Shown piece after piece: positions 17,342-26,974 of a stretch of DNA of 64,000 nucleotides (position 1 is its first letter; every line of letters starts with the position of its first letter). Origin of the DNA: Chitinibacter tainanensis DSM 15459 (GTDB taxonomy: Bacteria; Pseudomonadota; Gammaproteobacteria; Burkholderiales; Chitinibacteraceae). Under the pieces are notes generated by a model. The model had not been told where the DNA came from. It worked only from the letters and a program-made list of their open reading frames with translations, and did not search any database. The stretch is from contig NZ_KE386952.1 of NCBI RefSeq assembly GCF_000429785.1, positions 148,917 to 212,916 on the forward strand, read 5' to 3'. The position numbers and the translations under genes are program-made.

Positions 17342-19084
17342 TCAAAGCCCCAGGCGCTGGCGAGTTTCCAGCGCAACCTCATCATCCGGCTGGCGCGCCA
17401 GCGCTTCATCCAGCAGCGCTTTGGCACGCGCGGTGTCGCCTTGCTGCGCCAGCACTTCAGCCAGGTGGGCGGCGACTTCAGCATCCGGCATCTGCCGGTA
17501 GGCGCGCTCTAATAATTGCTGCGCCTCGGCCACCTTACCCTGCTTAAAGCGCAACCAGCCCAGCGAATCCAGAATCACCGGATTATCCGGCTGCATCGCA
17601 ATGGCTTGCCCCAGGTAGGTATCCGCTTCAACGAGACGATCAGTACGGTTCGCCAGGATATACCCCAGGGCATTGAGCCCATTCACGCTATTGGGCTGCT
17701 GGCGCAGAAATTCGCGCAAATCCGCTTCTGCTCCGGCGTAATCGCCAGCTAGATCACGATACAGCGAGCGATCATAAAATAGCTCGGCCTCATCGGGCTG
17801 CGCCGCAACGGCTTTATCCAGCGCGGCCAATGCTTTATTCAGTTGCCGGCGCTCGCGCCAAACCTGCGCCTCGATTTGCGCTTTGCTGGCCTGCTCTTTC
17901 GCGGTGGCGACCGGTAGCGCCGCCAGCGCCTGATCGGCCTTGGCCTGCTGGCCGAGCTTGGCATACAGCCGCGGCAAGCGTGGCTGCAGCAAGGCTTGCT
18001 TATCGGCGCCCGCTTTCAAATACCAATCCACCGCATCTTGATATTGGTGTTGCTGCTCGGCCACCTGCCCCAGATACGGGGCCAGCTGGCTGGTGGCCGC
18101 GGGGTTGAGCGTGACCGAGCGCAGCAGGCTGCGCTGCGCCTTAGCCACTTCATTGAGTTGCATGGCCACCAAACCATGGCCGATCAGCGCTTCGAGCTGA
18201 TCCGGGTTTTTCGCCAGCACTTGCTCGTAGGCGCTCAGGGCCGGCACTAATTCGCCACTATCTGCCGCCAAGCGCGCTTGCGCGAGTACCACGCCCAGCG
18301 ATTGCGGATTATTTTTTGCAGCCTGCGCCAGTAGTTGGGCTGAGGCTTGCGGGTCTTTGCCTTCCAGCAGCTGCACTTTATACAGCACCGCTGGCTCCCA
18401 ATCTGGCCGCTGCTTCAGGGCCAGATTCAGCTCGGCCAGCGCCGGGTCGATTTGCTTGGCGCCACCATAGCCAACCGCGCGCGCAAAATGCGCCTCGGGC
18501 AGATTATCGTAGCGTGCAGTTAGCTCGAGCGTGAGATCGAGTACGGCTTGGCGATCCACTTCTTTGGGCCACAGCTGATGCATTTGCAGGAAAAAGGGCG
18601 CCACTTCGCTGGGCTTAGCTGCAAACATCGCTTGCAGATGCGGCTTGGCTTCAATCAGCCGGCCACTACGCAGTAATAAGCTCACCATCAGCTGCCGTGC
18701 CGCGAGCGCCTCGGGGGCGGCGGCAATCCAGATTTCGGTCGCTTCCTGTGCCAACACCAATTGCCCCGACGCCACGGCAAGCTGAGCCGCTCGCTGCGCC
18801 ACGCGTGGGTCTTTGGATTTGCGCGCCAGATCCACCCAGGCTTCGGCGGCGAGGCCAAATTGACCACGTTGCGCTGCGATATCACCCACTAGGAAGCGCA
18901 ACATCAGCTCATCGCTCATTTCCAGCTTGGGTAGCTGCGCTTCGCTGTATTGGGGCAGCGCATCGGCATCATTATCGGCGGCAGCCGGCGTCGGGCTGGG
19001 GGTGGCCGCTGGCGGCAAGGTACTGGCGCAGCCACCCAGCCATAAACTCAGGGAAACCAGGACAGCACGAAGGGGGAAAGTCAT
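17342..19084 (-). CDS. TPR-repeat lipoprotein
   Basis: A 580-residue protein with a lipoprotein signal (MTFPLRAVLVSLSLWLGGC, Cys 19), a Pro/Ala-rich linker, then roughly a dozen tetratricopeptide-type helix pairs rich in Ala, Leu and Gln. Clear TPR units near the C-terminus include LNALGYILANRTDRLVEAD and ILDSLGWLRFKQGKVAEAQ. Such proteins commonly precede lolB in betaproteobacteria, but the specific role is unknown to me; a scaffold at the cell envelope is the likely function. ATG 19084 gives the lipobox; the 9-residue longer frame has no better RBS. Confidence 0.88.
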   Translation of the reverse strand: MTFPLRAVLVSLSLWLGGCASTLPPAATPSPTPAAADNDADALPQYSEAQLPKLEMSDELMLRFLVGDIAAQRGQFGLAAEAWVDLARKSKDPRVAQRAAQLAVASGQLVLAQEATEIWIAAAPEALAARQLMVSLLLRSGRLIEAKPHLQAMFAAKPSEVAPFFLQMHQLWPKEVDRQAVLDLTLELTARYDNLPEAHFARAVGYGGAKQIDPALAELNLALKQRPDWEPAVLYKVQLLEGKDPQASAQLLAQAAKNNPQSLGVVLAQARLAADSGELVPALSAYEQVLAKNPDQLEALIGHGLVAMQLNEVAKAQRSLLRSVTLNPAATSQLAPYLGQVAEQQHQYQDAVDWYLKAGADKQALLQPRLPRLYAKLGQQAKADQALAALPVATAKEQASKAQIEAQVWRERRQLNKALAALDKAVAAQPDEAELFYDRSLYRDLAGDYAGAEADLREFLRQQPNSVNGLNALGYILANRTDRLVEADTYLGQAIAMQPDNPVILDSLGWLRFKQGKVAEAQQLLERAYRQMPDAEVAAHLAEVLAQQGDTARAKALLDEALARQPDDEVALETRQRLGL

Positions 19085-19167
19085 GAATGCTCCAACAGTG
19101 AGCGGCGACAAACGGAATGTCGATATTAGGTAAACTAGGCAGCAAAGTCCAACTGCAGGCCCTGCCC

Positions 19168-19983
19168 ATGCCCGAACTCCCCGAAGTAGAAACCACCCGC
19201 CGCGGAATTGAGCATCATCTTTTACAGCAAACCATTGCTGACATCATAGTGCGCAACCCGCGGCTACGCTGGCCTGTGCCGGCCGAGCTGGCGCAGATTT
19301 TGCCCGGGCAAACGATTTTATCGGTGCGCCGGCGTGCCAAATATTTACTACTCGAAGTAGAGCGCGGCACCGTGCTCATTCACCTCGGCATGTCGGGCAA
19401 TCTGCGGGTATTAACCGAAAACTATCCGGCCGAAAAACACGACCATATCGATCTGATGCTCGCTAATGGCCATTTGCTGCGCTATCGCGACCCTCGGCGT
19501 TTTGGTGCCTGGCTGTGGCTAACTGGCGATCCGCTGCTGCACCCGCAGCTCGCGGCACTCGGCCCCGAGCCACTAAGTGCAGCGTTTGATGCCACTTATC
19601 TGGCTAGCCAGCTTGCCAATAAGCGCACCCCGATCAAACCCAATTTGATGGATAACCACATCGTGGTCGGCGTCGGCAATATTTATGCCTCCGAATCACT
19701 GTTTCGCGCCCGCATCAACCCGCAGCGCCCGGCCAACAGCCTGACCGCAGCCGAAATCAGTCGCCTAGTAAATGAGATCAAGCACACACTTACCGAGGCG
19801 ATTACTGCTGGCGGCAGCACTTTAAGGGATTATGTGGATACCGATGGCAAGGCCGGATACTTCATGATTAATAGCTATGTCTATGGCCGCGCGGGCCAAC
19901 CTTGCCGGGTGTGTAGTACTGCAATTACAACAATCCGGCAGGCGCAGAGGGCGACTTTCTATTGTCCGCGCTGCCAAGATTGA
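19168..19983 (+). CDS. mutM: Formamidopyrimidine-DNA glycosylase (Fpg)
   Basis: A 271-residue bifunctional base-excision enzyme removing 8-oxoguanine. The catalytic N-terminal Pro follows the initiator Met ([13 protein letters not shown]), with Glu 3 beside it. H2TH-domain motifs ([20 protein letters not shown] region) and the C-terminal zinc finger CRVC-x16-CPRC are intact. The start is fixed by the need for Pro 2; the upstream in-frame Met at 19117 would destroy the active site. It diverges from the TPR lipoprotein gene over about 83 bp. Confidence 0.97.
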   Translation: MPELPEVETTRRGIEHHLLQQTIADIIVRNPRLRWPVPAELAQILPGQTILSVRRRAKYLLLEVERGTVLIHLGMSGNLRVLTENYPAEKHDHIDLMLANGHLLRYRDPRRFGAWLWLTGDPLLHPQLAALGPEPLSAAFDATYLASQLANKRTPIKPNLMDNHIVVGVGNIYASESLFRARINPQRPANSLTAAEISRLVNEIKHTLTEAITAGGSTLRDYVDTDGKAGYFMINSYVYGRAGQPCRVCSTAITTIRQAQRATFYCPRCQD

Positions 19984-20061
19984 CAAGCGCCAGAGGGCGC
20001 GGCATAAACAGAGAATAATTAAGGCAAGCTGCCAGATGCGCCCGGCGCACAAGGGGACAAA

Positions 20062-22056
20062 ATGAGCACCGATTATCTGCACCAGGAAGAAGTCGCGGCC
20101 AACGATCATCTGATCGCCAATTTTCAGGCCTATAGCCAATGGCGCGGCACGCTGACGCATTCGATTGCCCAGCTGTCCCGCTGGCTGAGCGATCAAGACC
20201 TGAATGACACGCAAACCACGCTGCGCATTCAGGCCATGATTGAGCGGCTGAAAGAAGACAAACTCAATATCGCCTTCGTGGCCGAGTTTTCGCGCGGGAA
20301 ATCCGAGCTGATTAACGCGATCTTCTTTGCCCATTATCGCAAGCGGATTTTGCCATCCAGCGCTGGCCGGACCACCATGTGTCCGACCGAGCTGCTGTTT
20401 GATGCCAGCAAACCACCTTGCCTGCAGCTACTGCCGATTGAAACCCGCGCCGATAACGTCACCACGGTGGAATACCGCCGCTATCAAGACGAATGGCACA
20501 CCATCGCGCTGAATATCGACGATGCCGATTCGATGCAGGAAGCCTTCAAAGAAATCGGCCGCACCCAGCGCGTCAACATCGAAACCGCCAAGAAATTCGG
20601 CCTGTACGATGAAAACGACCCGGATCAGGTGATTACGGTTGACCAACGTGGTGAAGTAGAAATCCCCTGCTGGCGCCACGCGGTGATTAACTTCCCGCAC
20701 CCGCTGCTGGAGCAAGGTCTGGTCATTCTCGATACCCCAGGGCTGAACGCCATCGGTACCGAGCCTGAGCTGACGCTGAACCTGCTGCCTAACGCCCACG
20801 CTATTCTGTTTATTCTGGCTGCCGATACTGGCGTCACCAAATCGGATATCGAAGTATGGCGCAACCACATTGTGCGCAACCAGAGCGGCAAACGTGGTCG
20901 CTTGGTCGTGCTGAACAAGATTGATGGCCTGTGGGACGACCTGAAAACCAGCGCCGAAATCGAGCAGGAAATCGCCAAACAGGTTAAAACCACCGCGGAT
21001 CTACTGAGCCTGCCACCGCAGCAGGTGTACCCTGTGTCAGCACAAAAAGCGCTGGTGGCCAAAGTTCAGAACGATGACGCCCTGCTGGTGCAATCCCGCC
21101 TCACCGCGCTAGAAAAAGCGCTTTCGGATGATCTGCTGCCCGGCAAGCAAGATATCGTGCGCGATGCCACGCAAAGCGAAGTGGAAGACGTGGTCTCTGC
21201 CGTGCGGGCGATTTTGCAAGCCCGCCAGGAAGGCGTGAGCGAACAGCTCACCGAGCTCACCGGGCTGCGCGGCAAGAACCAAGATGTCATCTTGCAGATG
21301 ATGGACAAAGTACAACTGGATAAAAAACAGTTCGAGCAAGGCTTGGTGCGCTTTCAAGCGCTGCGCTCGGTCTTTACCCAGCAAACCAACAAGCTGTTTT
21401 CGCTCTTGGGCAAAGACGCACTGAAAGCCGAAATCGACCGCATTCGCGACCAGATGGAGCGCAGCCTGTTCTCGTTTGGGGATGGCGGCTTGTCGGCCAC
21501 GATGGATAAATTCTTTATCGATGTGAATGGTTCGATTTCCAAATCTGCGGAGCAGATCGCCGAAATTCAGGCCATGATGGCCGCGATGTATAAGAAATTC
21601 AGCGAAGAACACGGCTTGGGCACCGCCACGCCGCCACCGTTCTCAACCCTGAAATACCACAAAGAGTTGGCCCGCCTCGAGAAATCATTCCGCGAGCATT
21701 TCAATACCGTGGGCAATCTGCTCACCACCAGCCGTGGTCGCCTCACGCATAAATTCTTTGAAACGGTGGCCAGCCGGGTGGTGTATGTGTTTGAAGTGGC
21801 CAATCGCGACGTGGAAAACTGGCTGAAAGCCGTGATGGCACCGATGGAAACGCAGGTACGCGAGCATCAATTGCAGCTGCGCCGCCGGCTGGAATCGATC
21901 AAACGCATCCACAAAGCTACCGACACGCTGGAGGATCGTATCCTCGAGCTAGAAGAAATCGATCGCCAGTTGGCCGAGCAAATGGGTGAGCTCAACGGCC
22001 AATTGCGAAATGTTTACACTGCGCTGCAGGCCGAAATGCAGAGCAAAGTGGCATAA
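20062..22056 (+). CDS. Dynamin-like large GTPase
   Basis: A 664-residue protein with a variant P-loop EFSRGKSEL near residue 75, a DxPG switch II (ILDTPGLNAIG, about 222-232) and the NKxD motif VVLNKIDGLW near 283. The C-terminal half is long-helical and coiled-coil rich (about 340-660) without a membrane span. This fits bacterial dynamin-family GTPases that act at membranes; the particular family has no function I can name. The spacing of 78 bp after mutM and its own RBS (AGGGG) suggest co-transcription is possible. A strong terminator follows. Confidence 0.8.
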   Translation: MSTDYLHQEEVAANDHLIANFQAYSQWRGTLTHSIAQLSRWLSDQDLNDTQTTLRIQAMIERLKEDKLNIAFVAEFSRGKSELINAIFFAHYRKRILPSSAGRTTMCPTELLFDASKPPCLQLLPIETRADNVTTVEYRRYQDEWHTIALNIDDADSMQEAFKEIGRTQRVNIETAKKFGLYDENDPDQVITVDQRGEVEIPCWRHAVINFPHPLLEQGLVILDTPGLNAIGTEPELTLNLLPNAHAILFILAADTGVTKSDIEVWRNHIVRNQSGKRGRLVVLNKIDGLWDDLKTSAEIEQEIAKQVKTTADLLSLPPQQVYPVSAQKALVAKVQNDDALLVQSRLTALEKALSDDLLPGKQDIVRDATQSEVEDVVSAVRAILQARQEGVSEQLTELTGLRGKNQDVILQMMDKVQLDKKQFEQGLVRFQALRSVFTQQTNKLFSLLGKDALKAEIDRIRDQMERSLFSFGDGGLSATMDKFFIDVNGSISKSAEQIAEIQAMMAAMYKKFSEEHGLGTATPPPFSTLKYHKELARLEKSFREHFNTVGNLLTTSRGRLTHKFFETVASRVVYVFEVANRDVENWLKAVMAPMETQVREHQLQLRRRLESIKRIHKATDTLEDRILELEEIDRQLAEQMGELNGQLRNVYTALQAEMQSKVA

Positions 22057-22076
22057 TCAACCCACGCATTGACCCC

Positions 22077-22103
22077 AACGCCGCAGCAATGCGGCGTTTT
22101 TTA
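22077..22103 (+). terminator. Terminator after the dynamin-like gene
   Basis: ACGCCGCA-gcaa-TGCGGCGT perfect stem followed by TTTTT. A second small hairpin GGGCGC-tc-GCGCCC at 22105-22118 precedes the cutC RBS. Confidence 0.85.
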
Positions 22104-22134
22104 TGGGCGCTCGCGCCCACACGAGGAGGAACGC

Positions 22135-22893
22135 ATGGATGATCTGCAACTGGAAATTTGCGCCGGCTCGGTCACATCGTGTCTAGCGGCACAGGAAGGC
22201 GGCGCGCACCGGGTCGAATTTTGCGACAACCTACTTGAAGGTGGCACCACGCCCTCTTATGGCCAGCTGGCAGCCGCGCGCGATCGGCTCTGGATCACGC
22301 TGAATGTTATTATCCGCCCACGCGGCGGCGATTTCCTGTACAGCGATCTGGAATTCGAAGTGATGGAGCGCGATGTGCTGATGTGCAAGAAGATAGGGGT
22401 GGATGGTATTGTCATCGGGCTCTTAAACGCCGATGGCTCCGTCGATATACCCCGTACTCAGCGCCTGGTTGAATTGGCCGGGCCGTTGCCGGTGACCTTC
22501 CATCGTGCCTTTGATGTTGCGCGCGATCCGCAGCAAGCGCTGGAAGACATTATCCGCTGCGGCTGCACCAAACTGCTGTCGAGTGGGCAAGCGCCCACGG
22601 CGCTGGAAGGCGCGGCATTGCTACGCGAATTACAGCTGCAGGCTGGCACGCGCCTGCAGGTCATGCCGGGGGCGGGCGTGCGGGCCCACAATATTGCCGA
22701 GCTGGTGCGCGCCACCGGCTGCCGCGAATTTCATAGCTCCGGCCGCGCCGCCGCTGCCAGTGGCATGCAGTATTTCAACCCGCAGGTCAAAATGGGCGCA
22801 CCGGGCCAAGATGAATACAGCCTAGTGGAAACCCGCGCCGATCTGGTACGCGAATTACTCGCCAATGCGCGCAGCGCGCTGAGCGCCGCCTAA
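22135..22893 (+). CDS. cutC: CutC family protein
   Basis: A 252-residue TIM-barrel protein. Family signatures are EICAGSVTSCLAAQEGGAHR at the N-terminus, NVIIRPRGGDFLYS, the HRAFDVARDPQQALEDI stretch and a late MPGAGVRAHNI / HSSGR segment. CutC was named for copper homeostasis in E. coli, but the biochemical role remains unsettled. The start is fixed by GAGGAGGA immediately before ATG 22135. It converges with the downstream oxidoreductase gene with only 3 bp between stop codons. Confidence 0.93.
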   Translation: MDDLQLEICAGSVTSCLAAQEGGAHRVEFCDNLLEGGTTPSYGQLAAARDRLWITLNVIIRPRGGDFLYSDLEFEVMERDVLMCKKIGVDGIVIGLLNADGSVDIPRTQRLVELAGPLPVTFHRAFDVARDPQQALEDIIRCGCTKLLSSGQAPTALEGAALLRELQLQAGTRLQVMPGAGVRAHNIAELVRATGCREFHSSGRAAAASGMQYFNPQVKMGAPGQDEYSLVETRADLVRELLANARSALSAA

Positions 22894-22896
22894 ACC

Positions 22897-23958
22897 TTAA
22901 ATTACGGCGATGCGGCGCCCTTCGGCGCTGCTTTGCCGAGCCAGATCGAGGATATGCATCACCTCACGGGCTTGATGCCCGGGCACCGGATTAGGCGCCT
23001 CGCCCAGAATCGCCTGGCGGATCTGGCGGTAGTAGGCCAGATAATCGCCGGCCGGCAATGGCAATTTATCTACCAGGGTATCGTCGCCTGAGGCTTGTAG
23101 AATATCGGCCTGGCGCGTATCCCTACCCCAGGTATCTTGATCTGGCCGGGCGCCGTCTTTGAGCCAGCCTTCCTGATGGTCAAGACCATTGACCTTAAAT
23201 GCCGCCTGACTACCCTGCACCAAAAAGCGCGGGGTACCGCCATGCACCAAGGTACCGGCCGAGAGCACGGCGCGCATGGTCTTGTAATGCAGCACCACGT
23301 GAAAATCATCGACCGTGAGCGCGCCTTCACGGCGCAAGCTTAAGTCGGCGCTCACCGCCTCGGGGGGGCCAAATAATTGCAGCGCCTGATCCACCAGATG
23401 CGGGCCTAAGTCATACCAAAGCCCGGCGCCCGGCACATCGGCCTCGCGCCAGCGCGACCGCACCTGTGGGCGGAAACGATCAAAATGGCTGGTAAACGAG
23501 ACAATATGCCCCAAGCGACCCGCCCGTACGCAGGCGGCCAACGCCAGATAATCGCTATCCCAACGGCGATTGTGAAACACCGACAGCAAGAGTCCGGCGG
23601 CATCGGCTCGCGCCACCAGATCATCGGCTTCGCGCAAATCCAGCGTAAATGGCTTATCGATCACCACATGCTTGCCCGCCGCCAGTGCGGCGCGAGCCAG
23701 CGGATAATGGGTTTCATTGGGGGTGGCAATCACAATCAGATCGAGCCCCGGATGCGTAATCAGGCGATCGGGCTCGGTTTTGATCACGCAATCGGGCCAG
23801 TCGGCGATCACATCGGCGGGGCGGGAGCTGGCAATCGCCGTGAGCTGCAAACCGGGGCAACTATCAATCAGCGGCGCGTGGATCGTTTTTCCGGCATAGC
23901 CATAGCCAATCAATCCGACTTTCAATACTGCGGCATCCGTCACAGCCAACTCCTGCAT
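22897..23958 (-). CDS. YdgJ-type Gfo/Idh/MocA oxidoreductase
   Basis: A 353-residue NAD(P)-binding oxidoreductase. The Rossmann motif GLIGYGYAGKTIHAPLI opens the protein; IDKPFTLDL carries the conserved Lys of the EKP-type motif; SVFHNRRWDSDYL, HFDRFRPQVRSRWRE and GLWYDLGPHLVDQA closely follow E. coli YdgJ as I recall it. The substrate is unknown, presumably a sugar or polyol. ATG 23958 gives the usual N-terminus; the longer frame to 24027 is unlikely. Confidence 0.92.
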   Translation of the reverse strand: MQELAVTDAAVLKVGLIGYGYAGKTIHAPLIDSCPGLQLTAIASSRPADVIADWPDCVIKTEPDRLITHPGLDLIVIATPNETHYPLARAALAAGKHVVIDKPFTLDLREADDLVARADAAGLLLSVFHNRRWDSDYLALAACVRAGRLGHIVSFTSHFDRFRPQVRSRWREADVPGAGLWYDLGPHLVDQALQLFGPPEAVSADLSLRREGALTVDDFHVVLHYKTMRAVLSAGTLVHGGTPRFLVQGSQAAFKVNGLDHQEGWLKDGARPDQDTWGRDTRQADILQASGDDTLVDKLPLPAGDYLAYYRQIRQAILGEAPNPVPGHQAREVMHILDLARQSSAEGRRIAVI

Positions 23959-24129
23959 CAAAACAGCCGCCACTGTATAGCGATTCAGGGCGTGTGTCAG
24001 TAAGGTGTTTACGGTGTTTTGCTGCACCGCAACCCCTCTTCAAACCCGCAATGTGATGTAGTTCAAACAAAAACAAGGCTTTAGCTTTCTTTACAATCAC
24101 AAGCAATGCCAAGCAAAGCTTACGCCACG

Positions 24130-24594
24130 TCAGGATTTCATCGCCTCGGACTCGCGCAGCATATCCACATGCTCAATGCCATCTTCATCGTAAAGCGCCG
24201 AAATCGTCACAAAACCATGCCGACCATAAAAACCTTGCAAGTGGGCTTGCGCGCCGATTCGATTGCCTTGCCCCGGATAGCGCTGGGCAGCAAAACGCAG
24301 CCCTTCGGCGATCAGCGCGTGGCCAGCGCCAGTGCCGCGCCAAGCCGGGGCCACCACCACGCGCCCCAGGGAAGGCTCGGCAAATTTCTCGCCAGGCGGC
24401 ACTAGCCGCAAGCAGGCGGCCAGCTGCTCACCATCCCACCCCAGCAAATGATCTGCACTCAGATCGAGCGCATCCAAGTCGGGGTAGGCGCAGGCCTGCT
24501 CCACCACAAACACGGCCTGACGAAGTTGCAAATAGTGATAGAGGGTTAGCGAATCGAACTCAGGCCAGCGTCGCCATTGCCATTGCAAATCCAT
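24130..24594 (-). CDS. ElaA-type GNAT N-acetyltransferase
   Basis: A 154-residue acetyltransferase. YLQLRQAVFVVEQACAYPD, the acetyl-CoA loop VVVAPAWRGTGAGHAL and AQAHLQGFYGRHGF with YDEDGIEHVDM match the ElaA family. The acyl acceptor is not known. It starts 54 bp after the histidine kinase gene on the same strand, so the two may share a transcript, although a functional link is not evident. Confidence 0.88.
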   Translation of the reverse strand: MDLQWQWRRWPEFDSLTLYHYLQLRQAVFVVEQACAYPDLDALDLSADHLLGWDGEQLAACLRLVPPGEKFAEPSLGRVVVAPAWRGTGAGHALIAEGLRFAAQRYPGQGNRIGAQAHLQGFYGRHGFVTISALYDEDGIEHVDMLRESEAMKS

Positions 24595-24648
24595 CTCGCG
24601 CTCCGGGCAAAAGGCTTATTCTACGCGGGTGGCGCCGCTGCCGCAGCC

Positions 24649-26868
24649 TTAGTGTGCGCGTTGCGGGGCGGCCACCGGCAAGCGCAGGATAAAGCGGGTG
24701 CCCTCACCCAGCGTACTTTCCACCCGGATATCGCCACCGAGCACCGAATGCACAATGTTGTAGACAATATTCAGCCCGAGGCCCGACCCCCCTTGCCCCA
24801 GTTTGGTGGTAAAGAAGGGCTCGAAAATCCGTGAAAGATGCTCGGCGGGGATGCCACAGCCATTGTCCGCCACCACCATTTCCAGCTCGCTAGGGCTCAC
24901 CCGCCGCGCCGTCACCGTCACCCTGCCATCATCGCGGCCGGCAAAGGCGTGGTTTTCGGCATTGGCGATCAGGTTATTCAGCACCTGCGCCAGTGCCCCG
25001 GGGTAGCTATCCAGCCACAATTCGGCCGGCACTTCGCTAGACAGCCGCTCGGCCGAATACAGCACGCTCATGGTTTGCATCACCTGCTGCACAGATTCGG
25101 CCAGCTCGAAGCGCCGACGCTGATCGCTGGTTTGATCCACCGCCACCTGCTTAAAGCTACTGACCAATTGCGCCGCCTGCTGCAGATTGCGCATCAAGAT
25201 CTGCAAGCCCTGCTCGGTAACCTCAACATATTCGGTGAGGGCTGCTTTGCGCAGCGTTTGCTGCGACAGCTGCTCGGCCAGCTCGCGATTTTTCTCCTGC
25301 AAGGTTGAGCCCATGGTGACCCCGACCCCAATCGGGGTATTGAGCTCATGCGCCACCCCGGCCACCAGATTGCCCAGCGCGGCCATTTTCTCTGATTCCA
25401 CCAGCATGCGCTGGGTGGCTTTGAGCTGGGCGATGGTGTCTTGCAAGACAGCATTGGCCTCGACCAGCTCCCGCGTGCGCTGGGCGACAGTTTCTTCCAG
25501 ATGCTCGGCATGGTGAGTGACCGCATGCAGATAGCTGGCCCGCTCGCGAGCCGTGGCTGCCACTTGGTGAAAACTATCCTGCCAAGCTCGCGACACGGAT
25601 GGCGCTTCGCTGTCGGGCGCGTTTTGTACCCGCCCCACAAAATCCACCAACCGTAGTGCCGGCCAGGCAAAAAAGTAAGAAATCGCCCACGCTGCACACA
25701 ACAGCAAGGCCAGTAGCCCCACCATCACCAGCGAGGTGGCTTGCTGGGTGCGGGCATTGGCTTGCTGCAATTCCAGCGCCGAAAAATACACCAGCAGATG
25801 CCATTGCTTGCCCTTCACCGGCAGCCCCAGCCAATACCAGTTACCGGCCTGCTGAAAGCTGCTGCGCTTGCCAGCCACTAGGCTAGCCAGCGGAATCTGC
25901 CGCAAATCCGCCGGGAGTATATCGCCCAACTTGAGGATATCCTTGGCATTCAGCACCATACCCTCATCATCGGCCAGTACATTGCCCACCGAATCAACGA
26001 CCAGCGCGTGCCCGAGCAGGTTTTGCTCATGCCGCAACACATTGGCGAACATCTTGAGCGTGACATCGGTGCCCACCACCCCGGCATACTGCTGCTCGAC
26101 GTACAGCGGGTGCAATAAGCTCACCATCGCGCCCTTGCCGCCCGCATCGTAATACGGCGTCGTCCAGCGCATTTCGCGGTTGGGATTGCGGGTGGGCGAC
26201 ATCAGCTGGACCGGGCGAGTGCCACCGGCATCAAACACCACTTTGAGCATGCTGGCGGTATCTTTGGTGCCTGTGGCCTGCCATAGCTCAGGCTCGGCGA
26301 TATGCGGATAAATTGAAGAAAAATCTTCGCGTGGCGAGTAGTAATACGACCACTGAAAAAAGGGGTGAGCCTGATGCGTCGCATGCATCAGCGCAAAGGC
26401 GCTCATGGCGGCGTCTACTTCCCGCGCCAACTGCGGCTGGCTAAGCGCTTGTGGCGCCACCAGCGCCTCACCCAGTCGTTCACGCCACCAGGGTTTGAGC
26501 TTTTCCCCAATCAACGCCCCGCTACCACTGCGGCGCACCCCCTGGCTGCTGAGCTCTTGCCACACAGCGGGCGACCAGCCGAGCGCGGGCTTTTGCAACA
26601 CATCGGTCATTTGCTGACCCAAGCGCTGCAAATGACTGGTGGCCACCTCGGTTAGCTGCTCGAACGACAGCCGTTGCTGCTCGGCCCGCGCCTGCGTCAG
26701 CGCCAGTAGCCGCGCCTCGCCGGCGGCTTCGGTGTGTTGCTGGTAATACCACAGGCCTGCCAGCACGGGCAGTACCATCGCCAGCAAAGAGAGCACAAAT
26801 TGCCGCTGCAAGCGCCGCAACGGCCGGCCGCTGGCCGGGGCAATGGCAGGAGAGGAAGGGGTATGCAT
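24649..26868 (-). CDS. Membrane sensor histidine kinase with dCache domain
   Basis: A 739-residue kinase. One membrane segment is at about 25-45, followed by a periplasmic double-Cache-type sensor at about 46-370 (MVSLLHPLYVEQQYAGVVGTD is typical) and a second segment at about 378-402. A coiled region then carries the H-box GVAHELNTPIGVGV (His near 506). The ATPase domain shows an N-box NAENHAF, a G1 box DNGCGIPAEH, an F-box FEPFFTTK and a G2 box GSGLGLNIV. Cache sensors bind small molecules such as amino or organic acids. No response regulator lies beside it, so it is an orphan kinase here. The C-terminus lacks a receiver. Confidence 0.92.
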   Translation of the reverse strand: MHTPSSPAIAPASGRPLRRLQRQFVLSLLAMVLPVLAGLWYYQQHTEAAGEARLLALTQARAEQQRLSFEQLTEVATSHLQRLGQQMTDVLQKPALGWSPAVWQELSSQGVRRSGSGALIGEKLKPWWRERLGEALVAPQALSQPQLAREVDAAMSAFALMHATHQAHPFFQWSYYYSPREDFSSIYPHIAEPELWQATGTKDTASMLKVVFDAGGTRPVQLMSPTRNPNREMRWTTPYYDAGGKGAMVSLLHPLYVEQQYAGVVGTDVTLKMFANVLRHEQNLLGHALVVDSVGNVLADDEGMVLNAKDILKLGDILPADLRQIPLASLVAGKRSSFQQAGNWYWLGLPVKGKQWHLLVYFSALELQQANARTQQATSLVMVGLLALLLCAAWAISYFFAWPALRLVDFVGRVQNAPDSEAPSVSRAWQDSFHQVAATARERASYLHAVTHHAEHLEETVAQRTRELVEANAVLQDTIAQLKATQRMLVESEKMAALGNLVAGVAHELNTPIGVGVTMGSTLQEKNRELAEQLSQQTLRKAALTEYVEVTEQGLQILMRNLQQAAQLVSSFKQVAVDQTSDQRRRFELAESVQQVMQTMSVLYSAERLSSEVPAELWLDSYPGALAQVLNNLIANAENHAFAGRDDGRVTVTARRVSPSELEMVVADNGCGIPAEHLSRIFEPFFTTKLGQGGSGLGLNIVYNIVHSVLGGDIRVESTLGEGTRFILRLPVAAPQRAH

Positions 26869-26929
26869 GGCCAGCTCACCAGTGACGGGTCGAACAGCTC
26901 AGTTATAGACCGCCCACCTGCCGCGGCCA

Positions 26930-26956
26930 ATAAAAAACCCGGCCAAGGCCGGGTTG
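26930..26956 (-). terminator. Terminator after argH
   Basis: On the minus strand AACCCGGCC-tt-GGCCGGGTT is followed by a T-run, 19 bp past the argH stop. Confidence 0.85.
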
Positions 26957-26974
26957 GTCGCACAAGGCATCAGC